DNA from: JBGTGT01 sp051439375
GTDB lineage: Bacteria; Cyanobacteriota; Cyanobacteriia; Cyanobacteriales; Microcystaceae
DNA: 64,000 bases
Assembly (NCBI GenBank): GCA_051439375.1
Contig: JBFRWB010000195.1
Location: forward strand, 4,791-68,790
Direction: 5' to 3'
Part shown: positions 45,669-53,170 of the stretch, piece after piece
Layout of the letters: each line of letters opens with the position of its first letter
Numbering within the stretch: the stretch's first letter is position 1
Translations under genes and position numbers: made by a program
Notes under the pieces: generated by a model
What the model was told of the DNA's origin: nothing
What the model saw: only the letters and a program-made list of their open reading frames with translations
Database searches by the model: none

Positions 45669-46130
45669 CTAGCTTAAATATACATTAACAAAATCAGTAG
45701 GAGTTAAACATTCAAAATCTGCGATCACTTGAATTAATTCACGATTACCCGATACAAAACAATCCGCATTTCCATATTTAGCGGTCAAAAAGATTTCAAT
45801 ATCTTCGGTAGGAATTTGTCTAGATAAATTAAGTTCTGTTGATGATTTGCGCCATTGAGCATTAGGGTAAACATAACAGATATTAAGACGAGAGAAAAGA
45901 AAATTAAGAACTAAACTGGCTTTATCTTTTCCCCATAGATATTTACCCACCCGTCTAACTTGATCGATAATTTCATAGGATAAGATAATCTCAGCCGACA
46001 GTTCAGTATATTCTTGACCATAATAGCCAATAGCATATAAGATTTTAGCTTCTTCAGAGTCAGGTTCTTGTGTCCCAATAATATAAATGTTAGTATCAAG
46101 ACATAATCGTTGTAAGGATGAGGCTGTCAT
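45669..46130 (-). CDS. PIN-domain toxin, copy A
   Basis: This 153-residue protein has the PIN-nuclease layout: an early acidic motif LCLDTNIYI, EIILSYEIIDQVRRV, and a late NADCFVSGNREL with the third acidic site. PIN toxins are Mg-dependent ribonucleases. The gene overlaps the stop of its antitoxin by one base. The last ~45 residues are almost identical to those of the PIN toxin at 46838, while the middle differs, so the pair looks mosaic. Confidence 0.82.
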   Translation of the reverse strand: MTASSLQRLCLDTNIYIIGTQEPDSEEAKILYAIGYYGQEYTELSAEIILSYEIIDQVRRVGKYLWGKDKASLVLNFLFSRLNICYVYPNAQWRKSSTELNLSRQIPTEDIEIFLTAKYGNADCFVSGNRELIQVIADFECLTPTDFVNVYLS

Positions 46131-46366
46131 TATTTTGTTCTTCCTTTCTTCTCTAGCATTTCTAACTTCACTTTATGAATTAAATCCATAATTTTCTCTC
46201 TGGAATCATAACCTTTCTCCTTGGCAATTTGACGCATTAATTCTAATTCATTTGGCTCTTTTTCTGCGACAATAACAACATCTACCTCTCCATCTTGGAA
46301 TTCAGAGGGAACAGTGAGATTAATTTGTCCGTTTTTAACGATTCCTTTGGTTTGAATAATTCTCAT
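46130..46366 (-). CDS. Antitoxin of PIN toxin, copy A
   Basis: This 78-residue protein begins MRIIQTKGIVKNGQINLTVP, a strand-rich DNA-binding or dimerising start, followed by DGEVDVVIVAEKEP and a charged helical tail. The first ~43 residues are nearly identical to the antitoxin at 47293, and the tail is diverged. It should neutralise the following PIN protein and regulate the shared promoter. Confidence 0.8.
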   Translation of the reverse strand: MRIIQTKGIVKNGQINLTVPSEFQDGEVDVVIVAEKEPNELELMRQIAKEKGYDSREKIMDLIHKVKLEMLEKKGRTK

Positions 46367-46478
46367 GGGTAATCAGTTAAGGTAGAATTGCGGTGCAATC
46401 TCATTTTAACCTAAGATGATGAACACAACTACATCTATCATCACATTAATCATACTTTAGACAGTATAGATTAACATT

Positions 46479-46583
46479 ATTCATCAGGAATATCATTTAT
46501 TAGGAGAAAAAAAAGTATCCCGTCACTATGATGAAGCAGACTTAGCTGAAGATATAGCTATAATTGAAAAGGGTGATTGGTAA
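46479..46583 (+). pseudogene. Antitoxin C-terminal remnant
   Basis: The frame reads HQEYHLLGEKKVSRHYDEADLAEDIAIIEKGDW in part (35 codons before TAA at 46581) with no start. It directly precedes a PIN-like remnant by two bases, the normal order of such modules. Confidence 0.5.
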
Positions 46584-46585
46584 CA

Positions 46586-46707
46586 ATGACAGTGATTTCT
46601 AACGCTACCCCTTTGATTAATTTTGCTGCGATTAATCGTCTTGATATTTTAAAGTCAGTCTAACTGAACAGGTTATTAATATTCTAGAACAGGAAGGACT
46701 ATTATGA
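46586..46707 (+). pseudogene. DUF3368-type PIN toxin remnant
   Basis: From the ATG at 46586 the sequence reads VISNATPLINFAAINRLDIL, the typical DUF3368/PIN start, and stops at TAA 46661-46663. After a frame change it continues TEQVINILEQEGLL to a TGA. The middle and end of the toxin are missing, so the gene is dead. Confidence 0.6.
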
Positions 46708-46743
46708 AAAATATGATGATATACTATTATTTATTCTGAACTG

Positions 46744-46818
46744 GAGACGGTGGGCAAAATTAATCACTTAACTTCATTATTAGACAATCTTCTGCCTTTG
46801 CCCACCCTACGATTAATT
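46744..46818. repeat. 75-bp inverted-repeat element (MITE-like), left copy
   Basis: The element runs from GAGACGGTGGGCAAAATTAA to CCACCCTACGATTAATT, with terminal arms GGTGGGCAAA/TTTGCCCACC. It matches 48131-48205 at 68 of 75 positions in the same orientation. It forms the left border of the second PIN block. Confidence 0.8.
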
Positions 46819-46837
46819 GTATTATTGGATTAATCAA

Positions 46838-47290
46838 TTATCTTAAATATACATTAACGAAATCAGTAGGAGTTAAACATTCAAACTCAGCTATAGCTTG
46901 AATTAATTGACGATTACCCGATACAAAACAATCCGCATTTCCATATTTAGCGGTTAAAAAGATTTCAATATCTTCTGATGGAATTATTTTACTTATGCTT
47001 AGATTATCTTTGTCTTCATCCCAGTCAATGGTAGATGGAAGATAAAAAATATTCAACCAACGCCAAATATTATAAATGAGTTCTCCTGTCTGTTCTTTTC
47101 CGTATAAATATTTACTGACTCTACGAATTTGATCTAAAAGTTCATCTGAAAAAATAATTTCTGCATTAAGTTTAGGAGATTTTCCTCGATAACCTAATGC
47201 TTCTAAGATGAGACTTTCCTGACTGGTTTTAACAGCATCTCCTGTGATAAAAACATTGGTATCTAAAAAAATACGTTTAAGGGAAGACAT
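46838..47290 (-). CDS. PIN-domain toxin, copy B
   Basis: This 150-residue PIN protein has IFLDTNVFITGD at the N-terminus, EIIFSDELLDQIRRV, and the late NADCFVSGNRQL. It lies two bases after its antitoxin. The C-terminal ~45 residues match copy A, whereas the central part, expected to contact the antitoxin and RNA, differs. Confidence 0.82.
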   Translation of the reverse strand: MSSLKRIFLDTNVFITGDAVKTSQESLILEALGYRGKSPKLNAEIIFSDELLDQIRRVSKYLYGKEQTGELIYNIWRWLNIFYLPSTIDWDEDKDNLSISKIIPSEDIEIFLTAKYGNADCFVSGNRQLIQAIAEFECLTPTDFVNVYLR

Positions 47291-47292
47291 GG

Positions 47293-47526
47293 TTATTCTC
47301 TACCTTTTTCTTTGAGCATTTCTAACTTTACTTTATGAATTAAGTCCATTATTTTCTCTGGGGTATCATACCCTTTTTCTATCATCATTTGATGACGATG
47401 TTCAAATTCATCGGGTTCTTTTTCTGCGATAATAATGACATCTACCTCTCCATCTTGGAATTCAGAGGGAACAGTGAGGTTAATTTGTCCGTTTTTAACG
47501 ATTCCTTTGGTTTGAATAATTCGCAT
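47293..47526 (-). CDS. Antitoxin of PIN toxin, copy B
   Basis: This 77-residue protein starts with the same MRIIQTKGIVKNGQINLTVP as copy A, and its charged tail differs. It forms a type II module with copy B of the toxin and is divergent from the antitoxin gene at 47576. Confidence 0.8.
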   Translation of the reverse strand: MRIIQTKGIVKNGQINLTVPSEFQDGEVDVIIIAEKEPDEFEHRHQMMIEKGYDTPEKIMDLIHKVKLEMLKEKGRE

Positions 47527-47575
47527 GGATAGTCAGTTAATGTACAATTAAGGAATAATCTCATTCTAAACTAAG

Positions 47576-47839
47576 ATGATGAACACAACCACATCTAATA
47601 CCGAATTTTCCCTTTCTGCTGAGGGATGGGAAACCCTTGAAAACACCGCACAACAGTTGGGAATGAATTTAACAGAACTATGGCAAAAAATTGCTGCTAA
47701 AGATATCATTTTAGTAGAAGCAGAAGAAATACAAGACCTCTTAGATACCATTAGTGGACTTGAGGGATTATTATCGGCTAAAGAAGAAGGGACAACCTCA
47801 TGGGAACAAATTAAAGCTGAAGTAGAAAGCAATGATTAA
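47576..47839 (+). CDS. Antitoxin-like protein of a RelE module
   Basis: This 87-residue acidic protein has the ribbon-helix-helix-like segment FSLSAEGWETLENTAQQLGM and MNLTELWQKIAAKD, then an acidic tail with LLSAKEEGTTSWEQIK. It starts with a double ATG. It is followed two bases later by a RelE-type frame interrupted by a stop codon, so this antitoxin may have outlived its toxin. A fragment of its 5-prime end is also present near 46417. Confidence 0.72.
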   Translation: MMNTTTSNTEFSLSAEGWETLENTAQQLGMNLTELWQKIAAKDIILVEAEEIQDLLDTISGLEGLLSAKEEGTTSWEQIKAEVESND

Positions 47840-47841
47840 TT

Positions 47842-48084
47842 GTGTATCAAATCCAATTCTCTAAAAAAGCGCAAAAGCAATTTAAAGCTTTACCTTAATC
47901 TATTAAAAAGAGATTAATTGCTAAAATCAACTTCTTATCAGAAAATCCTCGTCCTCTTGATTGTAAAAAATTGAAAGGGGTTAAGGATTTATTTCGATTG
48001 CGAGTAGGTGACTATCGAGTGATTTATATAGTTGAAGATGAACGTTTATTAATTCTAGTTGTAGAAGTGGGTCATCGGCGATAA
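47842..48084 (+). pseudogene. RelE-family toxin with premature stop
   Basis: The frame reads VYQIQFSKKAQKQFKALP, then TAA at 47896-47898, then SIKKRLIAKINFLSENPRP and LRVGDYRVIYIV to GHRR. Apart from the stop it is a complete 80-residue RelE-type toxin. It is two bases after an intact antitoxin gene. A single base change (for example CAA or GAA to TAA) would explain the inactivation. Confidence 0.8.
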
Positions 48085-48130
48085 ATTTATAGAGATTATT
48101 GAGTGTTTCTTATTAAATGATTCTGCACTA

Positions 48131-48205
48131 GGGACGGTGGGCAAAATTAATCACTTAACTTCATTATTATATAATCCTCGGCTTTTGCCCACCCTACGAT
48201 TGATT
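48131..48205. repeat. 75-bp inverted-repeat element (MITE-like), right copy
   Basis: It matches 46744-46818 at 68 of 75 positions, with the same terminal arms GGTGGGCAAAA/TTTTGCCCACC and the same trailing CTACGAT. Together the two copies bracket a block with PIN pair B, the antitoxin and the broken RelE gene. Confidence 0.8.
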
Positions 48206-48345
48206 TTAGCGTTTTATCAACACAATAAATAGATATTAACCCTTCAAAATCTGTAAGAAGATGATAACAGAAACGGATTTTTAGGGTATGTTAAAACAAG
48301 AAAACGAGACATTAAACATTAAAGAAACGAATTTCTAGGACATCC

Positions 48346-49137
48346 ATGAGTATCTTACGAATTTGGGCAATTGCAGCCAATGGTTTTCGAGAGGTTATCC
48401 GCGATCGCATTCTCTATGTGATTGGCTTTTTTACCCTTGTCATGGCCTTTGGCTTTCGTGTTATTCCCGAACTCGCTGTTGGTGCAGATGCCAAGATTAT
48501 TTTAGACTTGGGAATGGCGGCCACTTCCTTCTTAGGGGCGATTGTGGCCATTTTTGTGGGAACGGGTTTAATTAACAAAGAAATTGAAAAAAGAACGGTT
48601 TTAGTAATGATTGCTAAACCCATTAGCCGTTTAGAGTTTATTATTGGCAAACATCTTGGATTAATGGGGGTTTTGGCCATTGTTGTCACCATGATGACAG
48701 CAATTTACATCGGTATGATTAGCTGGGCTAACATGAGTGGTTGGGCTAAGATTGACTACTCCCTAGTTAGTATTTTAGTGGCTCAAGTCTTTTTATTACT
48801 GGAATTAGCGATTGTAACGGCTTTTGCTCTAGTATTTGGCGTTTTTACCAGTTCTATCTTAGCAACACTCCTGAGTTTTGGGGTCTATTTAATGGGACAT
48901 ATTAGTAGTGCTTTACTACGCTTAGGACAAATTAGTAAAAATGAAAGTATTGAAGCTCTGACTAAAGGATTGTATGTCATTCTACCGAATTTAGATCGGT
49001 TTAATCTCAAAAATGATGCAATCTACGGTATCCTGCCTTCTTCTACTGATTTGCTACAAAGTGTCGTTTATGCCATTCTTTACACCGTGTTGTTGTTAAC
49101 CGCAGCCATTCTTATTTTTTCCAGACGACAGTTTTGA
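48346..49137 (+). CDS. ABC-2 type transporter permease
   Basis: This 263-residue integral membrane protein has about six hydrophobic helices and the ABC-2 permease character: an N-terminal amphipathic IWAIAANGFREVIRDRI, followed by KEIEKRTVLVMIAKPISRLEFIIGK, shown here broken as the KPISR-type coupling region. The last helix ends in ILIFSRRQF. No ATP-binding subunit is adjacent, so the partner is encoded elsewhere. It is related to membrane-export permeases such as NatB/NosY types; the substrate is unknown. Confidence 0.83.
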   Translation: MSILRIWAIAANGFREVIRDRILYVIGFFTLVMAFGFRVIPELAVGADAKIILDLGMAATSFLGAIVAIFVGTGLINKEIEKRTVLVMIAKPISRLEFIIGKHLGLMGVLAIVVTMMTAIYIGMISWANMSGWAKIDYSLVSILVAQVFLLLELAIVTAFALVFGVFTSSILATLLSFGVYLMGHISSALLRLGQISKNESIEALTKGLYVILPNLDRFNLKNDAIYGILPSSTDLLQSVVYAILYTVLLLTAAILIFSRRQF

Positions 49138-49138
49138 T

Positions 49139-49285
49139 ACAAAGTTTAATTTGCCGAATCCGACATTGTTAACCCTTAAACAAATTGCTGATTATCTAGG
49201 TGTAAATCGCAGACTCATTACACGGCATTTTCCAGATTTATGTAGCTCTTTGGTTAAAAAGCGTTTTGTCAAGTCCCCTAAAATT
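49139..49285 (+). pseudogene. Helix-turn-helix remnant resembling TniQ/TnsD-type or related DNA-binding proteins
   Basis: A frame overlapping the end of the permease gene reads NPTLLTLKQIADYLGVNRRL and ITRHFPDLCSSLVKKR before turning into nonsense. This HTH pattern (LxxIAxxLGxxxRxLxRHFPDLC) is one I associate with the C-terminal HTH of Tn7-like TniQ/TnsD proteins and other transposon regulators. There is no good start, so it is likely a fragment. It lies directly beside a tRNA gene, a frequent target of Tn7-like elements. Confidence 0.4.
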
Positions 49286-49389
49286 AGAAGCATAAGATTG
49301 CAGTGGGACTTTGGAAGCATAAGGCTTCAGCTACTGCAAAGTTATGATTCAAGTCACATAATCTCTCAAAACCCTTACCATATCTGTAA

Positions 49390-49463
49390 TGGACGTAACT
49401 GGACTCGAACCAGTGACCCCATCGATGTCAACGATGTACTCTAACCAACTGAGCTATACGTCC
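49390..49463 (-). tRNA. tRNA-Val (GAC anticodon)
   Basis: On the minus strand the sequence from GGACGTATAGCTCAG to TACGTCC plus discriminator A folds as a cloverleaf. The seven-base acceptor arms GGACGTA/TACGTCC pair perfectly. The anticodon stem CATCG/CGATG encloses the loop TTGACAT with anticodon GAC at 49427-49429. The T arm contains GGTTCGAGTCC. CCA is not encoded. Confidence 0.95.
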
Positions 49464-49622
49464 TATCCATTGGCTATCATATCACAACGAAGAGGTCTAT
49501 CAGTCAACTTTTCTCACCTGATGAGACCAACAAAATTTTGGTTGTTCGGTATATATTGTGAAGTAAGATAAAAACGCCTTTACAGGAAATACAGGATTTT
49601 TCTCTTTGTATTCGTCGCCGCC

Positions 49623-50066
49623 ATGACTAACAACATAAAAGATAATAGCGATCGCTCAGTGACCTTAACTGTTAAGGGATTGATACAACCCAACACTTCT
49701 AGTACCAGTATCCGCACCCTAACCATTCCTTACCATGCTTTTTCCCGCACTTTACAGTGGGTTCAACGCCAAGGCGGTCGAATTCTAGAGATTGAGATTC
49801 AAGCATCGCCATTTATGGCAGAATCAAAGGTAAATAAGCAGAATAACCCTATGTTATGGGAAGATATTCCTAAACAAAACCATTTACAAGAAGAAGCGAC
49901 CCATCAATCTGTTGATGATATCTCCCGCCTTTTATCTCTTAATCTTGACACAGAAAAATATATCTCTCTATCTTCAAGAAGAAATCGCCGTAAAATAAAA
50001 ACGAATAGGCGTAAAGTGTCCCCTGTTTATCCCTCATTACACCGTCGTCGAAAACGTAGAAGATAA
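49623..50066 (+). CDS. Basic protein with CpcD-like linker domain
   Basis: This 147-residue protein has an N-terminal segment of about 60 residues that resembles the CpcD/ApcC phycobilisome linker fold: SIRTLTIPYHAFSRTLQWVQ and then RQGGRILEIEI. The C-terminal third is extremely basic (RRNRRKIKTNRRK, RRRKRRR), unlike known CpcD caps or ferredoxin-NADP reductase. It could bind phycobilisome rods, membrane lipid or nucleic acid. It is a single gene. The domain similarity is moderate and should be tested with a profile search. Confidence 0.62.
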   Translation: MTNNIKDNSDRSVTLTVKGLIQPNTSSTSIRTLTIPYHAFSRTLQWVQRQGGRILEIEIQASPFMAESKVNKQNNPMLWEDIPKQNHLQEEATHQSVDDISRLLSLNLDTEKYISLSSRRNRRKIKTNRRKVSPVYPSLHRRRKRRR

Positions 50067-50236
50067 GCCTTATGCCGAATGGGTTAGGACAATAGTAATC
50101 TCTGAAACCCTCTTGTCGTTTGCTTTGGCCTTCTACATAATGGCTTAGTGAGTAACACTACAGCCCCTATTCCTAATCATCACTCCTAATATTGTATTGT
50201 TGACCCTATTTGCCCATTTTGACCGAGGAGCCTTTT

Positions 50237-50965
50237 ATGTCGTCTTTTTCTGATCTATCTTACCAGCATTCTATTAATCCTACCCCCATTCCCCCCCCTA
50301 GTCACCCCCGCCAAAATCGAGCGATTGGTCTAGTCAAAGGGACATTTCGGTTAACAGAAGGGGAAGTTACCCGTGGGACGCTGCTAACAGAAAATGGAGA
50401 TAAAATTGAGGCAGTTTTATTGGGTAAAATGTTCAGTCTGCTCAAAAAACATATTAGTCTTTCTCAGTCCCATCTTTGGGTGGTTTATCCTCGAACCCGA
50501 CAGGAAAGCGATCGCCTACATCTACAAATTACAGGGGTTTGGGAACCCGAAACCCTACACCCAGACATCTCAGAAGCAGAAACCTTTCAATCCCAAGATG
50601 GATTTTTCTCAGTTCGCGGCGAAGTGGTCTATTCGTCCAAGGAAAGAGAGGTTATTATTGTTAAAATTCGTCAATCTCCCAAGGAAGGACAGAAAAAGAT
50701 CAAGTTTTTCAAGCTTAAACTCAAAGGAACTTTATCAGAAAAACCTGTGGGTCGTTTTTGGGATCTAACGGTTCAACGACAGGGTAATAATCTAGTTATC
50801 CTAACAGGAGAAGATTTAGGCTGGTCAATTAAACGAAAACCCTTTGCTAAAAAGGCTTCTAAGAAACCGTTTAACCGTCTTACCCCTCAAAGCGATCGCC
50901 CAAAACCCCGTCGGGCTTTAACCCAGAAAATTTCTTCTAAACCCCTTCCTAAAAAAACACAGTAG
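50237..50965 (+). CDS. Conserved-type hypothetical protein
   Basis: I do not recognise this 242-residue protein. It has a Pro-rich N-terminus (PTPIPPPSHPRQNR), a beta-rich centre (GLVKGTFRLTEGEVTRGTLL, KLKLKGTLSEKPVGRFWDL), and a Lys/Arg/Pro-rich tail. I start it at the ATG at 50237 because GAGGAG precedes it by six bases; the frame is open to 50210. It follows the CpcD-like gene on the same strand, and both have basic tails, but no functional link is shown. Confidence 0.65.
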   Translation: MSSFSDLSYQHSINPTPIPPPSHPRQNRAIGLVKGTFRLTEGEVTRGTLLTENGDKIEAVLLGKMFSLLKKHISLSQSHLWVVYPRTRQESDRLHLQITGVWEPETLHPDISEAETFQSQDGFFSVRGEVVYSSKEREVIIVKIRQSPKEGQKKIKFFKLKLKGTLSEKPVGRFWDLTVQRQGNNLVILTGEDLGWSIKRKPFAKKASKKPFNRLTPQSDRPKPRRALTQKISSKPLPKKTQ

Positions 50966-50973
50966 TTGATCAT

Positions 50974-51030
50974 GGTGGGCAATTAATCTGAAAATTTGAA
51001 GCGAGTACTAGCCAATGTAAATTGTCCACC
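50974..51030. repeat. GGTGGGCAATT inverted repeat
   Basis: The 11-base arms GGTGGGCAATT and AATTGTCCACC enclose about 35 bases just after a stop codon. The arms resemble those of the 75-bp element at 46744 and 48131, so this may be a diverged relative. It could also terminate transcription. Confidence 0.55.
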
Positions 51031-51196
51031 TTATTCTTAAGGTTTAGTTTTCTTTTTTAATTGGTCTCAAAAGTCTTCATAAAAGAGATAACTTAGAGTT
51101 TTCCCCTGTATCTCAATTTTTCTTGATTTGTTACACAACTTTACAAAACGAATGTGTTATGATGAATGACCATGTTAAAGGAGAGTGTAAAAATAA

Positions 51197-52378
51197 ATGC
51201 CTTATCAACGTTTAAAAGTTTCTACCCCTTCCCCTGTCTTATCTTGGGCAAGCCACGAATTAGGGTCAAATGAGTACACAATGGCTAAAAATGTGGCTTC
51301 TTTGCCCTTTGTTTACAAACACGTCGCTTTAATGCCCGATGTTCACCTTGGAAAAGGTGCATTAGTGGGTTCAGTTATCGCCACCAAAGATGCAGTCATC
51401 CCTGCTGCGGTGGGGGTTGATCTTGGTTGTGGTATGGCTGCCATTAAACTGCCTTTCACAGCTACTCAATTAGAGGGAAAGTTAAAGAAAATTCGCCAAG
51501 ATATCGAAGCAGCCATTCCTGTTGGCTTTAATGAGAATAAAAGTTCAGATAAAAGTGTAAGCAATTGGCAAGGATGGAAAGACTTTAAACACCTACATTC
51601 TGGGGTAAAAGACCTCGAAACCAAAGCGTTACGCCAAATGGGATCTTTGGGTGGCGGGAATCACTTTATTGAAGTTTGTTTGGACACAGAAGACCAAGTG
51701 TGGCTGATGTTACACTCTGGTTCGCGTCATATTGGCAATAAATTGGCGCAATGTCATATTAGTACGGCTAAAGAGTTAGCTAAATTGACAGAAACTAAGT
51801 TACCTGACCCAGACTTATCCTATTTTGTGGTAGGAACGCCCGAATTTACAGCCTATTGGCGTGATTTACAGTGGGCGCAAGACTATGCCCGATTTAACCG
51901 TGACGTGATGATGTCTCGCTTTAAAAAGATTATTGAGAAACATCTCGCAGGAGGAAAACCCACTAAACCCTTATTAACGGTAAATTGTCACCATAATTAC
52001 GCTGAGAAAGAGGTTCATTTTGGCGAAGAGGTTTATGTGACTCGCAAAGGGGCAGTTCGCGCCCAAGAAAGTGATTATGGTATTATTCCGGGGTCAATGG
52101 GGACTAAATCTTACATTGTCAAAGGTAAAGGCCACCATGATAGTTTTTGTAGTTGTTCTCATGGCGCAGGGCGTTTAATGTCTCGAAGTAAAGCGAAAAA
52201 GAGTTTTACTTTAGATGATTTGCTGCAACAAACCCAAGGGATTGAATGTCGCAAAGATAGAGGGGTTTTAGATGAAATTCCTAGTGCTTACAAACCCATT
52301 GATGAGGTGATGGAACAACAATCTGATTTAGTGGAAGTGGTTGCGACGCTTAAACAAGTGGTTTGTGTTAAAGGTTGA
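51197..52378 (+). CDS. rtcB: RtcB-family RNA ligase
   Basis: RtcB joins RNA ends bearing 2-3 cyclic phosphate or 3-phosphate to 5-hydroxyl, using GTP and Mn. Motifs along the 393 residues are MPDVHLGKG, VDLGCGM (metal cysteine), GSLGGGNHFIEV, HSGSRHIG, VNCHHNYAEKE, PGSMGTKSYIVKGKG and CSHGAGR (the guanylylated histidine). All expected metal and nucleotide residues appear intact. It is a single gene with no archease or RtcA gene beside it. The repair versus tRNA-splicing role is unknown in cyanobacteria. Confidence 0.94.
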   Translation: MPYQRLKVSTPSPVLSWASHELGSNEYTMAKNVASLPFVYKHVALMPDVHLGKGALVGSVIATKDAVIPAAVGVDLGCGMAAIKLPFTATQLEGKLKKIRQDIEAAIPVGFNENKSSDKSVSNWQGWKDFKHLHSGVKDLETKALRQMGSLGGGNHFIEVCLDTEDQVWLMLHSGSRHIGNKLAQCHISTAKELAKLTETKLPDPDLSYFVVGTPEFTAYWRDLQWAQDYARFNRDVMMSRFKKIIEKHLAGGKPTKPLLTVNCHHNYAEKEVHFGEEVYVTRKGAVRAQESDYGIIPGSMGTKSYIVKGKGHHDSFCSCSHGAGRLMSRSKAKKSFTLDDLLQQTQGIECRKDRGVLDEIPSAYKPIDEVMEQQSDLVEVVATLKQVVCVKG

Positions 52379-52392
52379 ATGATTTTGGAAGT

Positions 52393-52420
52393 ATGAGGAC
52401 TTCTGCCGACATTTTGTTAA
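52393..52420 (+). repeat. 28-bp dispersed repeat (atgaggacttctgc), copy 2
   Basis: This copy differs from 34572-34599 at two positions. It lies just after the rtcB gene. Confidence 0.65.
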
Positions 52421-52577
52421 TTTTTCAGGTGGGTAAAGCCTACCTTTTTTGTTTTATAAAATGGTTAAATAAGTTTTTGGTTTTCCCCCGATTACTGAGG
52501 AGACTTTTAACCCAATTTTTTGGTAAGTTTACTATTAAATTAAATTAAACTGATAACTGATCACTGATGACTGATAA

Positions 52578-52940
52578 TTACTGAAGTTGTAAAATCTCCA
52601 GACAAAACCGAGTCATTGTTTGTAAGCGATCGCTAATTTGCCGTAACCGAGACTGACGAGTTTCCCCTTGACGAGAAGATTGCAGAAACAGCATCTCAGT
52701 CTCCACTAAACGCATCATACGATACAACTCCGTTTGTCGAGATTGCCATTGTCCTATACTGTTTAAGTTAAGGTTATCTGCCTTAAGCGGAACAATAAAA
52801 CTATAAAACTGGTCTTTGAACTCACCAAAACAACGTTTAAGCTGATTTATCTCTATTTTTTCAGAATTGAGTAAATTTTGTAAGGACTGACAATTTTCTA
52901 ATAAAAGTTGATAGTGATTTTGCCAAGAAGTCGGTAGCAT
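52578..52940 (-). CDS. patD: PatD-like small protein
   Basis: This 120-residue, all-helical protein resembles PatD. The recognisable stretch is SRQTELYRMMRLVETEMLFLQSSR, broken here before its end, and a final helix TMTRFCLEILQL. PatD limits heterocyst frequency in Anabaena and has homologues in non-heterocystous species, where its role is unknown. It is divergent from the RelA/SpoT gene. The assignment is from remembered sequence pattern. Confidence 0.55.
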   Translation of the reverse strand: MLPTSWQNHYQLLLENCQSLQNLLNSEKIEINQLKRCFGEFKDQFYSFIVPLKADNLNLNSIGQWQSRQTELYRMMRLVETEMLFLQSSRQGETRQSRLRQISDRLQTMTRFCLEILQLQ

Positions 52941-53170
52941 AGGACACCAAATTGCGATAGAATTTGTAAATTATTATTAAACTATTTAAAAAAGTTGAAG
53001 CAGCCCTGAGATTGCTTCTACCATCGAAAATCATTAAGACAAATCAAGAAATTAGCTCATCCCCTTTTTATTGAGTGAGAATAAAGAAATCAATGCCAAA
53101 GGGGGGTACGTTAATTCTAACCTAATCTGCAATCCTACTCTATTATCGTAAATTCTCAATCGAGCAAGCC

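Larger units (their letters stand above)
46367..46743. other. Duplicated and decayed toxin/antitoxin DNA
   Basis: The stretch begins with a truncated copy of the start of the antitoxin gene at 47576 (atgatgaacacaac..., about 46417-46440). It continues into the remains of another antitoxin/PIN module (46479-46707). The next feature is the 75-bp inverted-repeat element. No intact gene is present. Confidence 0.65.

Noticed and set aside
49389..49571. Small plus-strand frames over the tRNA-Val gene
   Set aside because: They are antisense to a perfectly folding tRNA.
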